NCBI GenBank assembly: GCA_963815125.1
Contig: CAWFFM010000003.1
Location: 620,001 to 684,000, forward strand
DNA length: 64,000 bases
From: Actinocatenispora sp963815125
Lineage (GTDB): Bacteria > Actinomycetota > Actinomycetes > Mycobacteriales > Micromonosporaceae
Reading direction: 5' to 3'
A program made the translations under genes and the position numbers. Below are positions 40,945 to 49,740 of this stretch, in pieces (within the stretch, counting starts at the first letter, position 1; each line of letters starts with the position of its first letter). The notes beneath the pieces were generated by a model that saw only the letters and a program-made list of their open reading frames with translations, ran no database searches and was not told the origin of the DNA.

Positions 40945-42030
40945 GTGGGTGTCGAGGTGCAGATCGAAGGGCTGACGAAGTCCTTCGGCCGCCAGAACAT
41001 CTGGGCCGATGTGAGCTTCACGCTGCCCGCCGGCGAGATCTCCGTACTGCTCGGACCATCCGGCACCGGTAAATCGGTGTTCCTCAAGACACTGGTCGGC
41101 CTGTTGAAGCCGGAACGTGGCCGGATCATGATCCAGGGCAAGGATCTGCCCCGGCTCAGCGAGCGGGACCTGTACGAGGTCCGCAAGCTGTTCGGCGTGC
41201 TGTTCCAGGACGGCGCCCTGTTCGGCTCCATGAACCTCTACGACAACGTCGCCTTTCCGCTGCGGGAGCACACCCGTAAGTCGGAGTCCGAGGTGCGGCA
41301 GGTCGTCATGGAGAAACTGGACATGGTCGGTCTGACCGGGGAGGAACGTAAGCTGCCGGGCCAGATCTCCGGCGGTATGCGTAAACGGGCCGGACTGGCC
41401 CGCGCCCTGGTCCTCGCGCCGGAGATCATCCTGTTCGACGAGCCCGACTCCGGCCTGGACCCGGTGCGCACCGCGTACCTGAATCAGCTGATCGTGGATC
41501 TGAACCAGCAGACCGGTGCGACATTCCTTATCGTCACGCACGACATCAACACGGCGCGCACCGTACCGGACAACATCGGCCTGCTCTACCGCCGGCATCT
41601 GGCCATGTTCGGTCCGCGGGAGATGCTGCTGTCCAGTCAGGAACCGGTGGTCCGGCAGTTCCTCAACGCACAACGGCAGGGCCCGATCGGGATGGCTGAG
41701 GAGAAGGACTCCAGCGAGCTGGAGGCCGAGGCGGCGACGGGGCAGGAACTGCCGCCGCTGCCGCCGATCCCGTTCCAACTGCCGCCCACCGACGGGCAGA
41801 TCCGTGCCTCGCAGCGGGAACCAGGACGGTGGTGCCGGGACAACGGCGTCACGCCACCGGACGGTTCGTTCGACGAGCCGGATCGTTCCGCCCGCTACGT
41901 CCGGCCCGCCGAACAGCAGGAGAACTGGCCGGAACTGCCGCAGCGCGGCGTGCACCGTGCCGATCCGTCGGCGGACACCGTCGTACTGGACCGGCCCGGT
42001 ACGGCACGCGGAGACGAGCGGTGGTCATGA
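40945..42030 (+). CDS. mceG: Mce/MlaF-type ABC transporter ATPase
   Basis: The 361-residue ATPase energises lipid import by the Mce system (MceG/Mkl family). The ABC domain fills residues 1-245: Walker A GPSGTGKS (about 36), signature GQISGGMRKRAGLARAL (about 138) and Walker B IILFDEPDSGLDP (about 160). The last 115 residues are a Pro/Glu/Arg-rich extension with no domain recognised; MlaF/Mkl proteins often have a shorter tail that stabilises the complex. Unlike in Mycobacterium tuberculosis, where mceG is unlinked, it is here the first gene of the mce operon and overlaps the next by four bases. Confidence 0.94.
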   Translation: MGVEVQIEGLTKSFGRQNIWADVSFTLPAGEISVLLGPSGTGKSVFLKTLVGLLKPERGRIMIQGKDLPRLSERDLYEVRKLFGVLFQDGALFGSMNLYDNVAFPLREHTRKSESEVRQVVMEKLDMVGLTGEERKLPGQISGGMRKRAGLARALVLAPEIILFDEPDSGLDPVRTAYLNQLIVDLNQQTGATFLIVTHDINTARTVPDNIGLLYRRHLAMFGPREMLLSSQEPVVRQFLNAQRQGPIGMAEEKDSSELEAEAATGQELPPLPPIPFQLPPTDGQIRASQREPGRWCRDNGVTPPDGSFDEPDRSARYVRPAEQQENWPELPQRGVHRADPSADTVVLDRPGTARGDERWS

Positions 42031-42800
42031 GCAATCCGGTCACCGGGGCGCTACGGCAGTCCGGTAGCTTCTTCGGATTCTGCCTGGACGGCATACGTGC
42101 CGTGCCGCGCCGGCCGTTCCAGATGCGCGAGATGATCCAGCAGGCCTGGTTCGTGGCGAGCGTGTCGATCCTGCCGACGGCACTGGTCGCCATCCCGTTC
42201 GGTGCGGTCATCGCCCTGCAGCTCGGCACCCTCACCCGCCAGCTCGGTGCCCAGTCGTTCACCGGCGCGGCCAGCGTACTGGCCGTGGTACGGGAGGCCG
42301 GGCCGATCGTGACCGCGCTGCTGATCGCCGGGGCCGGTGGGTCGGCGATCTGCGCCGACCTGGGGGCCCGCAAGATCCGTGAGGAACTGGACGCCATGGA
42401 GGTGCTGGGCATCGACCCGATCCAGCGCCTGGTGGTGCCCCGGGCGATCGCCTGCATGATCGTCGCGGTACTACTCAACGGCCTGGTCAGCGTGGTCGGT
42501 GTGGCCGGCGGCTACTTCTTCAACGTGATCCTGCAGGGCGGTACGCCGGGCGCGTACCTGGCCAGCTTCCAGGCACTGGGCCAGATCCAGGACCTTATCG
42601 CCGGTGAGCTGAAGTCCGTGGTGTTCGGTCTGCTCGCCGCGCTGGTGGCCTGCTACAAGGGAATGACCGCCAAGGGCGGTCCGAAGGGCGTCGGCGACGC
42701 GGTGAACCAGAGTGTGGTGATCAGCTTCATGCTGCTGTTCGCGATGAACTTCGTACTCACCTCGATCTACTTCCAGATCGTCCCGCAGAAGGGGACGTGA
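42027..42800 (+). CDS. YrbE-type Mce permease A
   Basis: A 257-residue MlaE/YrbE integral membrane protein with five to six helices. Family hallmarks are the loop GPIVTALLIAGAGGSAICAD and REELDAMEVLGIDPIQRLVVPR (the conserved E-E-x-D-A-L/M-E-V-L/M-G motif that contacts the ATPase). ATG 42027 overlaps the mceG stop. With the following YrbE protein it should form the permease heterodimer. Confidence 0.94.
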   Translation: MSNPVTGALRQSGSFFGFCLDGIRAVPRRPFQMREMIQQAWFVASVSILPTALVAIPFGAVIALQLGTLTRQLGAQSFTGAASVLAVVREAGPIVTALLIAGAGGSAICADLGARKIREELDAMEVLGIDPIQRLVVPRAIACMIVAVLLNGLVSVVGVAGGYFFNVILQGGTPGAYLASFQALGQIQDLIAGELKSVVFGLLAALVACYKGMTAKGGPKGVGDAVNQSVVISFMLLFAMNFVLTSIYFQIVPQKGT

Positions 42801-43639
42801 TGGCGAACCTGACCGAGGGCCTACGCGCGGTGGGCCGTAAGCCGCTGGGGTTCCTGGACGACCTCGGCGGGCAGATGTCGTTCTATCTGCGTGCCTTCGC
42901 CTGGGTGCCGCGTACCGTCCGCCGGTACAAGCGCGAGGTGCTGCGGTTGCTGGCCGAGGTCAGTTTCGGTTCGGGCGCCCTCGCGGTGATCGGCGGTACG
43001 GTCGGCGTCATCGTGGCGATGACCTTCTTCACCGGTACCGAGGTCGGTCTGCAGGGCTACGAGGCGCTCAACCAGATCGGCTCCAGCGCCTTCACCGGCT
43101 TCATCTCCGCCTACTTCAACACCCGTGAGATCTCGCCACTGGTGGCGGGGATCGCACTGTCCGCGACGGTCGGCTGCGGCTTCACCGCGCAGCTCGGCGC
43201 CATGCGGATCAACGAAGAGGTGGACGCCCTCGAGGTGATGGGGCTGCCGTCGCTACCGTTCCTGGTCACCACCCGGATGATCGCCGGTCTCGTCGCGGTC
43301 GTCCCGCTGTACGTGATCGGGCTGATGGCAAGCTACCTGTCCACCCGACTGATGGTCACTCTCTACTTCGGACAGTCCAGCGGTACGTACGACTACTACT
43401 TCAACCTGTTCCTGCCGCCGGAGGACGTGCTGTGGTCGTTCGGCAAGGTACTGGTGTTCAGCATCATCGTGGTGCTGATCCACTGCTACCACGGCTACAC
43501 GGCCTCGGGCGGGCCGGCCGGCGTCGGCCTGGCGGTCGGACGTGCCGTACGCACCGCTCTGGTGACGATCAATGTCGTCGACTTCTTCCTCAGCCTGGCG
43601 ATCTGGGGAGCCACCACCACCGTACGGATATCTGGATGA
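42800..43639 (+). CDS. YrbE-type Mce permease B
   Basis: A 279-residue second MlaE/YrbE permease with the matching segments ISPLVAGIALSATVGCGFTA and NEEVDALEVMGLPSLPFLVTTR. Start ATG 42800 shares its A with the previous stop; GTG three bases earlier is an alternative. In this operon the two YrbE proteins and the ATPase would form the inner-membrane motor for the MceA-F tunnel. Confidence 0.94.
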   Translation: MANLTEGLRAVGRKPLGFLDDLGGQMSFYLRAFAWVPRTVRRYKREVLRLLAEVSFGSGALAVIGGTVGVIVAMTFFTGTEVGLQGYEALNQIGSSAFTGFISAYFNTREISPLVAGIALSATVGCGFTAQLGAMRINEEVDALEVMGLPSLPFLVTTRMIAGLVAVVPLYVIGLMASYLSTRLMVTLYFGQSSGTYDYYFNLFLPPEDVLWSFGKVLVFSIIVVLIHCYHGYTASGGPAGVGLAVGRAVRTALVTINVVDFFLSLAIWGATTTVRISG

Positions 43640-43646
43640 GGCGGGC

Positions 43647-44978
43647 ATGAGCGCGAGAGGATCGGCGGCGGTGCGACGCCCATTGCTGGGGTTGGGTTTT
43701 GTGGTGGTGGTGGGTGTGTTGGTGGCGGTGTCGGTGGGTGCGTATTTGAAGGTGTTCACGCCGACGGTGTGGGTGAGTGTGCGGGCGGATCGGTCGGGGT
43801 TGGAGTTGGAGCGTGGTGCGGATGTGAAGGTGCGGGGTGTGGTGGTGGGTCGGGTGGCGGGGGTGTCGTCGTCTGGTTCGGGTGCGGTGTTGCGGGTGGG
43901 GTTGGATACGGGGTCGGTGTCGGGGGTGCCGTCGAATGTGGTGGCGCGGTTTGTGCCGAAGACGTTGTTTGGTGAGAAGTTTGTGGATCTGGTGGTGAAT
44001 GGGTCGCCGTCGTCGCGGGCGATTTCTGGGGGTGCGGTGGTGTCGCAGGATCGGAGTGTGCGGGGGGTGGAGTTGGAGCGGGTGTTGGATGATTTGTTGC
44101 CGGTGTTGCGGGCGGTGGGTCCGGAGAAGTTGTCGGTGACGTTGGATGCGGTGTCGCGGGCGGTGGCGGGTCGTGGTGATCGGTTGGGTGGGACGTTGGT
44201 GGGGTTGGATCGGTATTTGGGGGTGGTGAATGGTCAGTTGCCGGTGTTGCGGTCGGATTTGGAGAAGTTGGCGGGGGTGTTGGGGACGTATTCGGGGGCG
44301 TGGTCGGATCTGGTGGAGGTGTTGCGGAATGTGACGGTGACGGCGGGGACGGTGTCGGATCAGCGGGAGCAGTTGGCGTCGTTTTTTGGTGAGGCGACGG
44401 GGTTGGCGGATAGTGGGTCGGGGTTTTTGTTGCGGCATGAGGGCAGGTTGGTGCAGTTGGGTCGGGTGTCGCGGCCGGTGTTGGGGGTGTTGGCGGAGTA
44501 TGCGCCGGAGTATCCGTGTGTGACGGCGGGGATGGTGCGGTTGCAGCGCAATATCGAGGGTGCGTTTGATACGGGTCGGTTGCATATCACGTTGGAGATC
44601 ACCAAGGACAGCGGGAAGTACGTCAGCGGCGACCAGCCGCAGTACGGCGCCGATACCGGCCCCAACTGCCGTGGCCTGCCCGACCCGCCGCGACCGAACC
44701 CCTCGACCCCGATCATCGACGGCTACCAGTACGGCGCATCGCATCCCGGTGGGGTGCTGTCCGACGGAGGCTCGGTGCCCGCCGGCAGCAACGCCGCAGG
44801 GCAAGGTGGCGGCACCGGCAGCGACCCGACGATGGGGTACGCGGGCACCAGCGAGGAACGGGCGATGATCAACCCGCTGGTCGCCGCGGCGACCGGACGC
44901 AACGTCACGCAGCTCGGCGACATCACCGACCTGCTGTGGGGTCCCCTGATGCGCGGAACGGTGGTGAATGCCTCATGA
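43647..44978 (+). CDS. MCE-family protein MceA, with an internal G+T-rich segment
   Basis: A 443-residue MCE protein: one N-terminal membrane helix (about residues 15-36), an MCE domain (about 40-120; VSVRADRSGLELERGADVKV and LFGEKFVDLVV), a helical region with coiled-coil character, and a Pro/Gly-rich C-terminus. The Cys in PEYPCVTAGM matches other MceA proteins. The striking point is base use: from about 43680 to 44600 leucine is nearly always TTG, valine GTG and Asp GAT, while the gene ends and all neighbours use CTG, GTC/GTG and GAC. The frame is intact and the fold conserved, so this looks like replacement by a homologous segment rather than decay. Confidence 0.93.
   Translation: MSARGSAAVRRPLLGLGFVVVVGVLVAVSVGAYLKVFTPTVWVSVRADRSGLELERGADVKVRGVVVGRVAGVSSSGSGAVLRVGLDTGSVSGVPSNVVARFVPKTLFGEKFVDLVVNGSPSSRAISGGAVVSQDRSVRGVELERVLDDLLPVLRAVGPEKLSVTLDAVSRAVAGRGDRLGGTLVGLDRYLGVVNGQLPVLRSDLEKLAGVLGTYSGAWSDLVEVLRNVTVTAGTVSDQREQLASFFGEATGLADSGSGFLLRHEGRLVQLGRVSRPVLGVLAEYAPEYPCVTAGMVRLQRNIEGAFDTGRLHITLEITKDSGKYVSGDQPQYGADTGPNCRGLPDPPRPNPSTPIIDGYQYGASHPGGVLSDGGSVPAGSNAAGQGGGTGSDPTMGYAGTSEERAMINPLVAAATGRNVTQLGDITDLLWGPLMRGTVVNAS
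43680..44600 (+). other. compositionally anomalous G+T-rich block within mceA
   Basis: About 920 bases in which the coding strand is very poor in C and A at silent positions and rich in G and T. The edges are sharp: normal codons up to R-R-P near 43679 and again from I-T-K-D-S-G near 44600. The block covers most of the membrane helix, the MCE domain and the helical part. Confidence 0.85.
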
Positions 44979-46060
44979 GCGGCCGTAGCAGCAGCCGCAG
45001 TGTGGTGCCGTCGCTGGTCAAACTGGCGATCTTCGCGGTGGTCACGATCGCGGCCACCGCGCTGCTGGCCCAGACCCTCGGTTCGTTGGGCTGGCTGGGC
45101 GGCACCCGGTACCGCGCGGAGTTCACCGACGTGACCGGCCTGCTGCAGGGCGACGACGTACGCATCGCCGGCGTCAAGGTGGGCCAGGTCAAGGACATCG
45201 AACTGGTCCGGCACAAGGTGGCCCGGGTCAGTTTCACGGTGGACGACAAGATTCCCGTACCGCGTTCGGTACGGGTGAAGATCCGGTACCGCAACCTGAT
45301 CGGCCAACGCTACCTGGACCTCACCGAGGGCAGCGGCAGCAGCAGCAAGCTGCCCCGCGACAGCGTCGTACCGTTGTCCCACACCGCACCCGCGCTGGAC
45401 CTGACCGTACTGTTCAACGGTTTCCAGCCACTGTTCACCGGGCTCTCGCCGAACGAGGTCAACAAGTTCTCGTACGAGATCATCCAGGTGCTGCAAGGTG
45501 AGGGCGGCACCGTCAACGACCTGCTGGCCCGCACCGCGTCGTTGACCAACACACTGGCCGACCGGGACAAGGTGATCGGCCGGGTGATCGACAACCTCAA
45601 CGACGTACTGGCCACCCTCAACGCCCGGGACCGCAAGCTGTCCGACATCATCGACTCGTTGCAGGACTTCGTCTCCGGACTCGCCGCCGACCGGCACACC
45701 ATCGGTGACTCCGTGAAGAGCATCGGTGACCTGGCCGGCTCCACCGCGAACCTGGTCTCCGACACCCGACCGGCCCTGAAGGGTGACGTGGCGCAGCTGC
45801 GGAAGCTGGCCACCACACTGAACGCGAACACCTCGGTCATCGAGGGGACGCTGGCCCGACTGCCGGTCCGCACCGGTGCGCTGACCCGTACCAGCAGCTA
45901 CGGATCCTGGCTCAACTTCTACATGTGCAACTTCGACGGCACGGTCGACGTGCCCGGACTGGGCAACGTCAACCCGGCCACGTTCACCGCGACGGCGGCC
46001 CGGTGCCAGCAGTCGCAGTCTTCGGCGAAGTCCGGGTCGGGCGGAGGTGTCGGTCGATGA
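44975..46060 (+). CDS. MCE-family protein MceB
   Basis: A 361-residue MCE protein with an N-terminal membrane helix (about residues 14-35), then the MCE domain (YRAEFTDVTGLLQGDDVRIA, GVKVGQVKDIEL, IGQRYLDL), a long helical region and a C-terminal part with two Cys (FYMCNFDG and ARCQQ). It overlaps both neighbours by four bases. Codon use is normal for the window, in contrast to the anomalous part of mceA just upstream. Confidence 0.92.
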   Translation: MSGRSSSRSVVPSLVKLAIFAVVTIAATALLAQTLGSLGWLGGTRYRAEFTDVTGLLQGDDVRIAGVKVGQVKDIELVRHKVARVSFTVDDKIPVPRSVRVKIRYRNLIGQRYLDLTEGSGSSSKLPRDSVVPLSHTAPALDLTVLFNGFQPLFTGLSPNEVNKFSYEIIQVLQGEGGTVNDLLARTASLTNTLADRDKVIGRVIDNLNDVLATLNARDRKLSDIIDSLQDFVSGLAADRHTIGDSVKSIGDLAGSTANLVSDTRPALKGDVAQLRKLATTLNANTSVIEGTLARLPVRTGALTRTSSYGSWLNFYMCNFDGTVDVPGLGNVNPATFTATAARCQQSQSSAKSGSGGGVGR

Positions 46061-47229
46061 AGCCGTTCCGGGAACGCAATCCGGTGATCCTGGGTGCCGC
46101 CGGACTGGCGGTACTGACCGCCGCCGTGCTGGCCGCGTTCAACACCGACAGCCTGCCGTTCGTCGGCGGTGGCGACACCTATTCGGCGGCGTTCAACGAC
46201 GCCAGCGGTCTGCAGGCGGAGAACGAGGTACGCATCGCCGGGGTGAAGGTCGGCAAGGTGACCGACGTACGGCTCACCCAGCACGACGGCAGACCGCAGG
46301 TGCGGGTCGACTTCCAGGTCGACAGCGACGTGTCGTTCGGTACGAAGACCGAGGCCACGATCCGGATCAAGACCGTACTGGGGCAGAAGTTCCTCGGCCT
46401 GGACCCGGCCGGCCCCGGCCGGATGGATCCGGGACAGGAGATCCCGCGGTCACGCACCTCGTCGCCGTTCGATGTCGTACAGGCCGTCAACGGGCTGGCC
46501 GACACTGTGGACAAGGTCGACGTCAAGCAGTTGGCCAAGGCGTTCGACGTGCTGTCCGACGTACTGAAGGACACCTCGCCGAACGTGAAGGGTTCGCTGA
46601 CCGGGCTCTCCCGGCTGTCTCGTACGGTCGCCAGCCGCGACGCCGCGCTGCGCGAACTGCTGCGTCGGGCCCGCGGCGTCACCCAGGTGCTCGCCGACCG
46701 GGACAAGCAGTTCCAGAAACTGCTCTCCGACGGCAACCTGCTGCTGCGCGAGGTGAAGTCCCGCCGGGACGCCATCCACGCGCTGCTGGTCAACACCGAC
46801 AAGCTGGCCAAGCAGCTGTCCGGGCTGGTGACCGACAACCAGAAGCAGCTGGACCCGGCACTCAAGCAGCTGCGCGGCGTGGTCGCCACGCTGCAACGCA
46901 ACCGGGACAACCTGACCAAGAGCATCCAGGGCCTGGCACCGTTCCTCGACGCGTTCACCAACGTGCTGGGCAACGGGCGCTGGTTCGACTCCTACATCGA
47001 CGCACTGCTCCAGCCGTACCTGCCGGGTGGCGCACCGGCCAGGCCGGCCGCCGGGGACCGGGCCGGCGCCGCGGCCAACGCCAGGAGTGCACCGAAGAGC
47101 AGCGGCAGCCGGCCGGGCACCTCGCCGTCGGCCGGTACGTCGGCGAGCCCGACGCCGACGACGTCCGCGTCGGCTCAGCCGGGTCGCAGCGCTGCGACCG
47201 GTACACCGTCGAGTGACGGGGGCAGGTGA
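46057..47229 (+). CDS. MCE-family protein MceC
   Basis: A 390-residue MCE protein with an N-terminal membrane helix (about residues 8-26), the MCE domain (YSAAFNDASGLQAENEVRIA, GVKVGKVTDVRL, LGQKFLGLDP) and a long helical tube-forming region. The final 60 residues are Ser/Pro/Thr/Gly-rich and probably disordered. It starts by an ATGA overlap with mceB. Confidence 0.92.
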   Translation: MKPFRERNPVILGAAGLAVLTAAVLAAFNTDSLPFVGGGDTYSAAFNDASGLQAENEVRIAGVKVGKVTDVRLTQHDGRPQVRVDFQVDSDVSFGTKTEATIRIKTVLGQKFLGLDPAGPGRMDPGQEIPRSRTSSPFDVVQAVNGLADTVDKVDVKQLAKAFDVLSDVLKDTSPNVKGSLTGLSRLSRTVASRDAALRELLRRARGVTQVLADRDKQFQKLLSDGNLLLREVKSRRDAIHALLVNTDKLAKQLSGLVTDNQKQLDPALKQLRGVVATLQRNRDNLTKSIQGLAPFLDAFTNVLGNGRWFDSYIDALLQPYLPGGAPARPAAGDRAGAAANARSAPKSSGSRPGTSPSAGTSASPTPTTSASAQPGRSAATGTPSSDGGR

Positions 47230-47233
47230 GGTG

Positions 47234-48553
47234 ATGAGACACGCCGACAGCAGTAGCAGCCGGGCCCTGAGTGTGTTCCGTAGCCCGGTCGGCATCGTGC
47301 TGGCCGTGGCGGTCGTACTGTCCCTCGGTACCGCGATCGGCCTGGCGGTGTGGCGTTCCGGGCCACCGCAGCGCACGCTGACCGCGCACTTCAGCCAGGC
47401 GGTCGGGATCTACCCGAACTCCGATGTACGGGTGATGGGCGTCAAGATCGGTTCGATCATCCGGGTGCATCCCGAGGGACGCACCGTCGCGGTGACCGTC
47501 AGCTACGACGCGAAGTACCGGATCCCGGCCTCGGCAAAGGCGGTCATCGTGCCGCCGAGCGTGGTCAGCGACCGGTACGTGCAGCTCACCCCCGGCTACG
47601 CGGGCGGCCCGGTGATGGCCGACCATGCCCAGCTGACCGGTGACCGCGCCGTGGTGCCGCTGGAGCTCGACGACGTGTACAAGGCGTTGGACAACCTGAA
47701 CGTCGCGCTGGGGCCGAAGGGCGCCAACCGGGACGGTTCGCTGTCCAAGCTGCTGGCCGCGGGTCGGGCCAACCTGGACGGCAACGGCGCGACCATGCAC
47801 CAGACCCTCACCGACCTGGCCGACGCGCTGGACACGCTGTCCAACGGGCGTCAGGACCTGTTCGGCACCGTGGTCAATCTGCAGAAGTTCACCACCGCAC
47901 TGGCCGAGAGCGACGGCGCGGTACGGGAGTTCAACCGGCAGCTCGCCGACGTGTCCGACCAGTTGTCCGGTGAGCGGGACGACCTGGCCGCCTCGTTGAA
48001 GGACCTGGCCGTGGCCCTGCGTCAGGTGACGCGGTTCGTCAAGGACAACCGGGCGGACCTGACCGACAACGTCAAGGCGCTGACGGACATCACCGGGGTG
48101 CTGGTCAGACAACAGAAGTCGATCATCGACATCCTGGACGTCGCCCCGACGGCGTTGTCCAACCTGAACCTGGCGTACAACGCCCGGTCCGGCACCCTGG
48201 ACACCCGCGACGACCTGCTCGGCCCGTACGATCCGGCGTCCTACGTCTGCTCGATGATCTCGCACCTGGTGCCGGCGAAGCAGATCCCGGCCGCGTGCTT
48301 CCAGCTGGCCTCGCTGCTGGCCAAGGCCGGTCAGCCGTTGACCACCGAGCTCAAGCATCTGCTCAGCCTGCTGCCGTTGCCCGGCCTGAACCTGGGCGCC
48401 GTTACCGCGCCGGATCCGCCGGGTACGACGGGCGGCACCGGCCGTACCGGCGGTACCCCCGAGGACGGCACCGGCACCTCGCAGTCCGACTCGTCCGGCG
48501 CGGTCAACCCGGACCTCACCCTCGGTGGGATCCTCGGTGGAGGTCAGCCATGA
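47234..48553 (+). CDS. MCE-family protein MceD
   Basis: A 439-residue MCE protein: membrane helix about residues 20-42, MCE domain (LTAHFSQAVGIYPNSDVRVM, GVKIGSIIRVHP, VSDRYVQLTP), an extended helical region rich in heptads and a Gly/Thr/Pro-rich tail. ATG 47234 is four bases after the mceC stop and has AGGTGAGG just upstream; GTG 47231 is an alternative. It has Cys residues in YVCSMISHLV and AACFQLA. Confidence 0.92.
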   Translation: MRHADSSSSRALSVFRSPVGIVLAVAVVLSLGTAIGLAVWRSGPPQRTLTAHFSQAVGIYPNSDVRVMGVKIGSIIRVHPEGRTVAVTVSYDAKYRIPASAKAVIVPPSVVSDRYVQLTPGYAGGPVMADHAQLTGDRAVVPLELDDVYKALDNLNVALGPKGANRDGSLSKLLAAGRANLDGNGATMHQTLTDLADALDTLSNGRQDLFGTVVNLQKFTTALAESDGAVREFNRQLADVSDQLSGERDDLAASLKDLAVALRQVTRFVKDNRADLTDNVKALTDITGVLVRQQKSIIDILDVAPTALSNLNLAYNARSGTLDTRDDLLGPYDPASYVCSMISHLVPAKQIPAACFQLASLLAKAGQPLTTELKHLLSLLPLPGLNLGAVTAPDPPGTTGGTGRTGGTPEDGTGTSQSDSSGAVNPDLTLGGILGGGQP

Positions 48554-49740
48554 TCAGACGGATCGGTGTGGCGCTGCTCGGCCTGCTGATGCTGGCCGGA
48601 TGCAGTTCCCAGGGCCTGTACGGGATGTCGCTGCCGGGTGGTTCGGGCGGTGACGGCTACCGGGTCACGATCGAGTTCGCCAACGTACTGGACCTCGTAC
48701 CGCAGGCGGCGGTGAAGGTCGACGACGTGACCGTCGGCAGCGTGCAGAGCGTCGATCTGGTCGGCTGGCACGCGAAGGTACGGGTACGGGTGCAGCGCGA
48801 CGTGCACCTGCCGGCCAACGCGACCGCCTCGATCCGGCAGACCAGTCTGCTCGGCGAGAAGTTCGTGGACCTGCGGGCGCCCGCCGACAGGGCGCCGCAG
48901 GGCCGGCTGGCCGACGGAGCGAACATCCCGCTGTCGCGGACCAGTCGCAACGTGGAAGCCGAGGAGGTGCTGGGTGCGCTGTCGTTGCTGCTCAACGGCG
49001 GCAGCCTGCAACGGCTGAAGACGATCAACACCGAGGTGGCGAAGATCTTCGACGGCCGGGAGCCGCAGGTCCGCGACACCCTGCACCAGCTCGACACGTT
49101 CATCGGCGGGCTGGACGGGCAGAAGAAGCAGATCGTCCGGGCCATCGACGCGTTGGACAAGTTCTCGAAGCAGGTCGCCGACCAGCGGACCACGGTGGCG
49201 AAGGCGGTCGACGCGCTCGACCCGGGCCTGAAGGTGCTGGACGGTCAGCGTACGCAGCTGGTGGACATGCTGAAGGCGCTGAAGAAGCTGGGTGTGGTGG
49301 GGGTCCGGGTGATCAACGAGAGCCGGGACGACCTGGTGGCGAACCTGCGTTCGTTGCAGCCGATCCTGACCCAGCTGGTGCGCTCCGGCGACAACCTGCC
49401 GAAGTCGATCGACCAGCTGCTGACCTACCCGTTCCCGCCGAACGTCAACGGCGCGATCATCGGTGACTACCTCAACCTGCACATCACGGTCGACCTGAAC
49501 GTCACTGACCTGTTGTCGAACCTGTTGACCAGCACACCGGTCGGTGACCAGAACGGGAACACCACGAACCAGAACGGACCGGTGAAGGACCCGAACGGTC
49601 CGAAGTCCGGCACGTCCTCGTCGCCGAAGGTCTCGGTGCCGGTACCGACCGACCGGAACGGCAACCCGTTGCCGGCCGGTGAGGCCAACCCGCGCCAGGG
49701 CAACCTGTTGAACATGCTGCTGGGAGGGCTGACCGGATGA
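48550..49740 (+). CDS. MCE-family lipoprotein MceE
   Basis: A 396-residue MCE protein that, as usual for the fifth gene of mce operons, is a lipoprotein. Its signal peptide MIRRIGVALLGLLMLAGC carries the lipobox L-A-G-C with Cys at residue 18. The MCE domain follows (YRVTIEFANVLDLVPQAAVK, LLGEKFVDLRAP), then helices and an Asn/Gly/Pro-rich tail containing repeated Q-N-G and P-N-G. The lipid anchor probably fixes the outer end of the Mce tube at the membrane. It overlaps both neighbours by four bases. Confidence 0.93.
   Translation: MIRRIGVALLGLLMLAGCSSQGLYGMSLPGGSGGDGYRVTIEFANVLDLVPQAAVKVDDVTVGSVQSVDLVGWHAKVRVRVQRDVHLPANATASIRQTSLLGEKFVDLRAPADRAPQGRLADGANIPLSRTSRNVEAEEVLGALSLLLNGGSLQRLKTINTEVAKIFDGREPQVRDTLHQLDTFIGGLDGQKKQIVRAIDALDKFSKQVADQRTTVAKAVDALDPGLKVLDGQRTQLVDMLKALKKLGVVGVRVINESRDDLVANLRSLQPILTQLVRSGDNLPKSIDQLLTYPFPPNVNGAIIGDYLNLHITVDLNVTDLLSNLLTSTPVGDQNGNTTNQNGPVKDPNGPKSGTSSSPKVSVPVPTDRNGNPLPAGEANPRQGNLLNMLLGGLTG

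Noticed and set aside
43590..44804. Long leftward open frame rich in His, Arg, Pro and Gln opposite mceA
   Set aside because: It is a by-product of the G+T-rich block: the complementary strand has few stop codons. The low-complexity product has no domain and no ribosome site.
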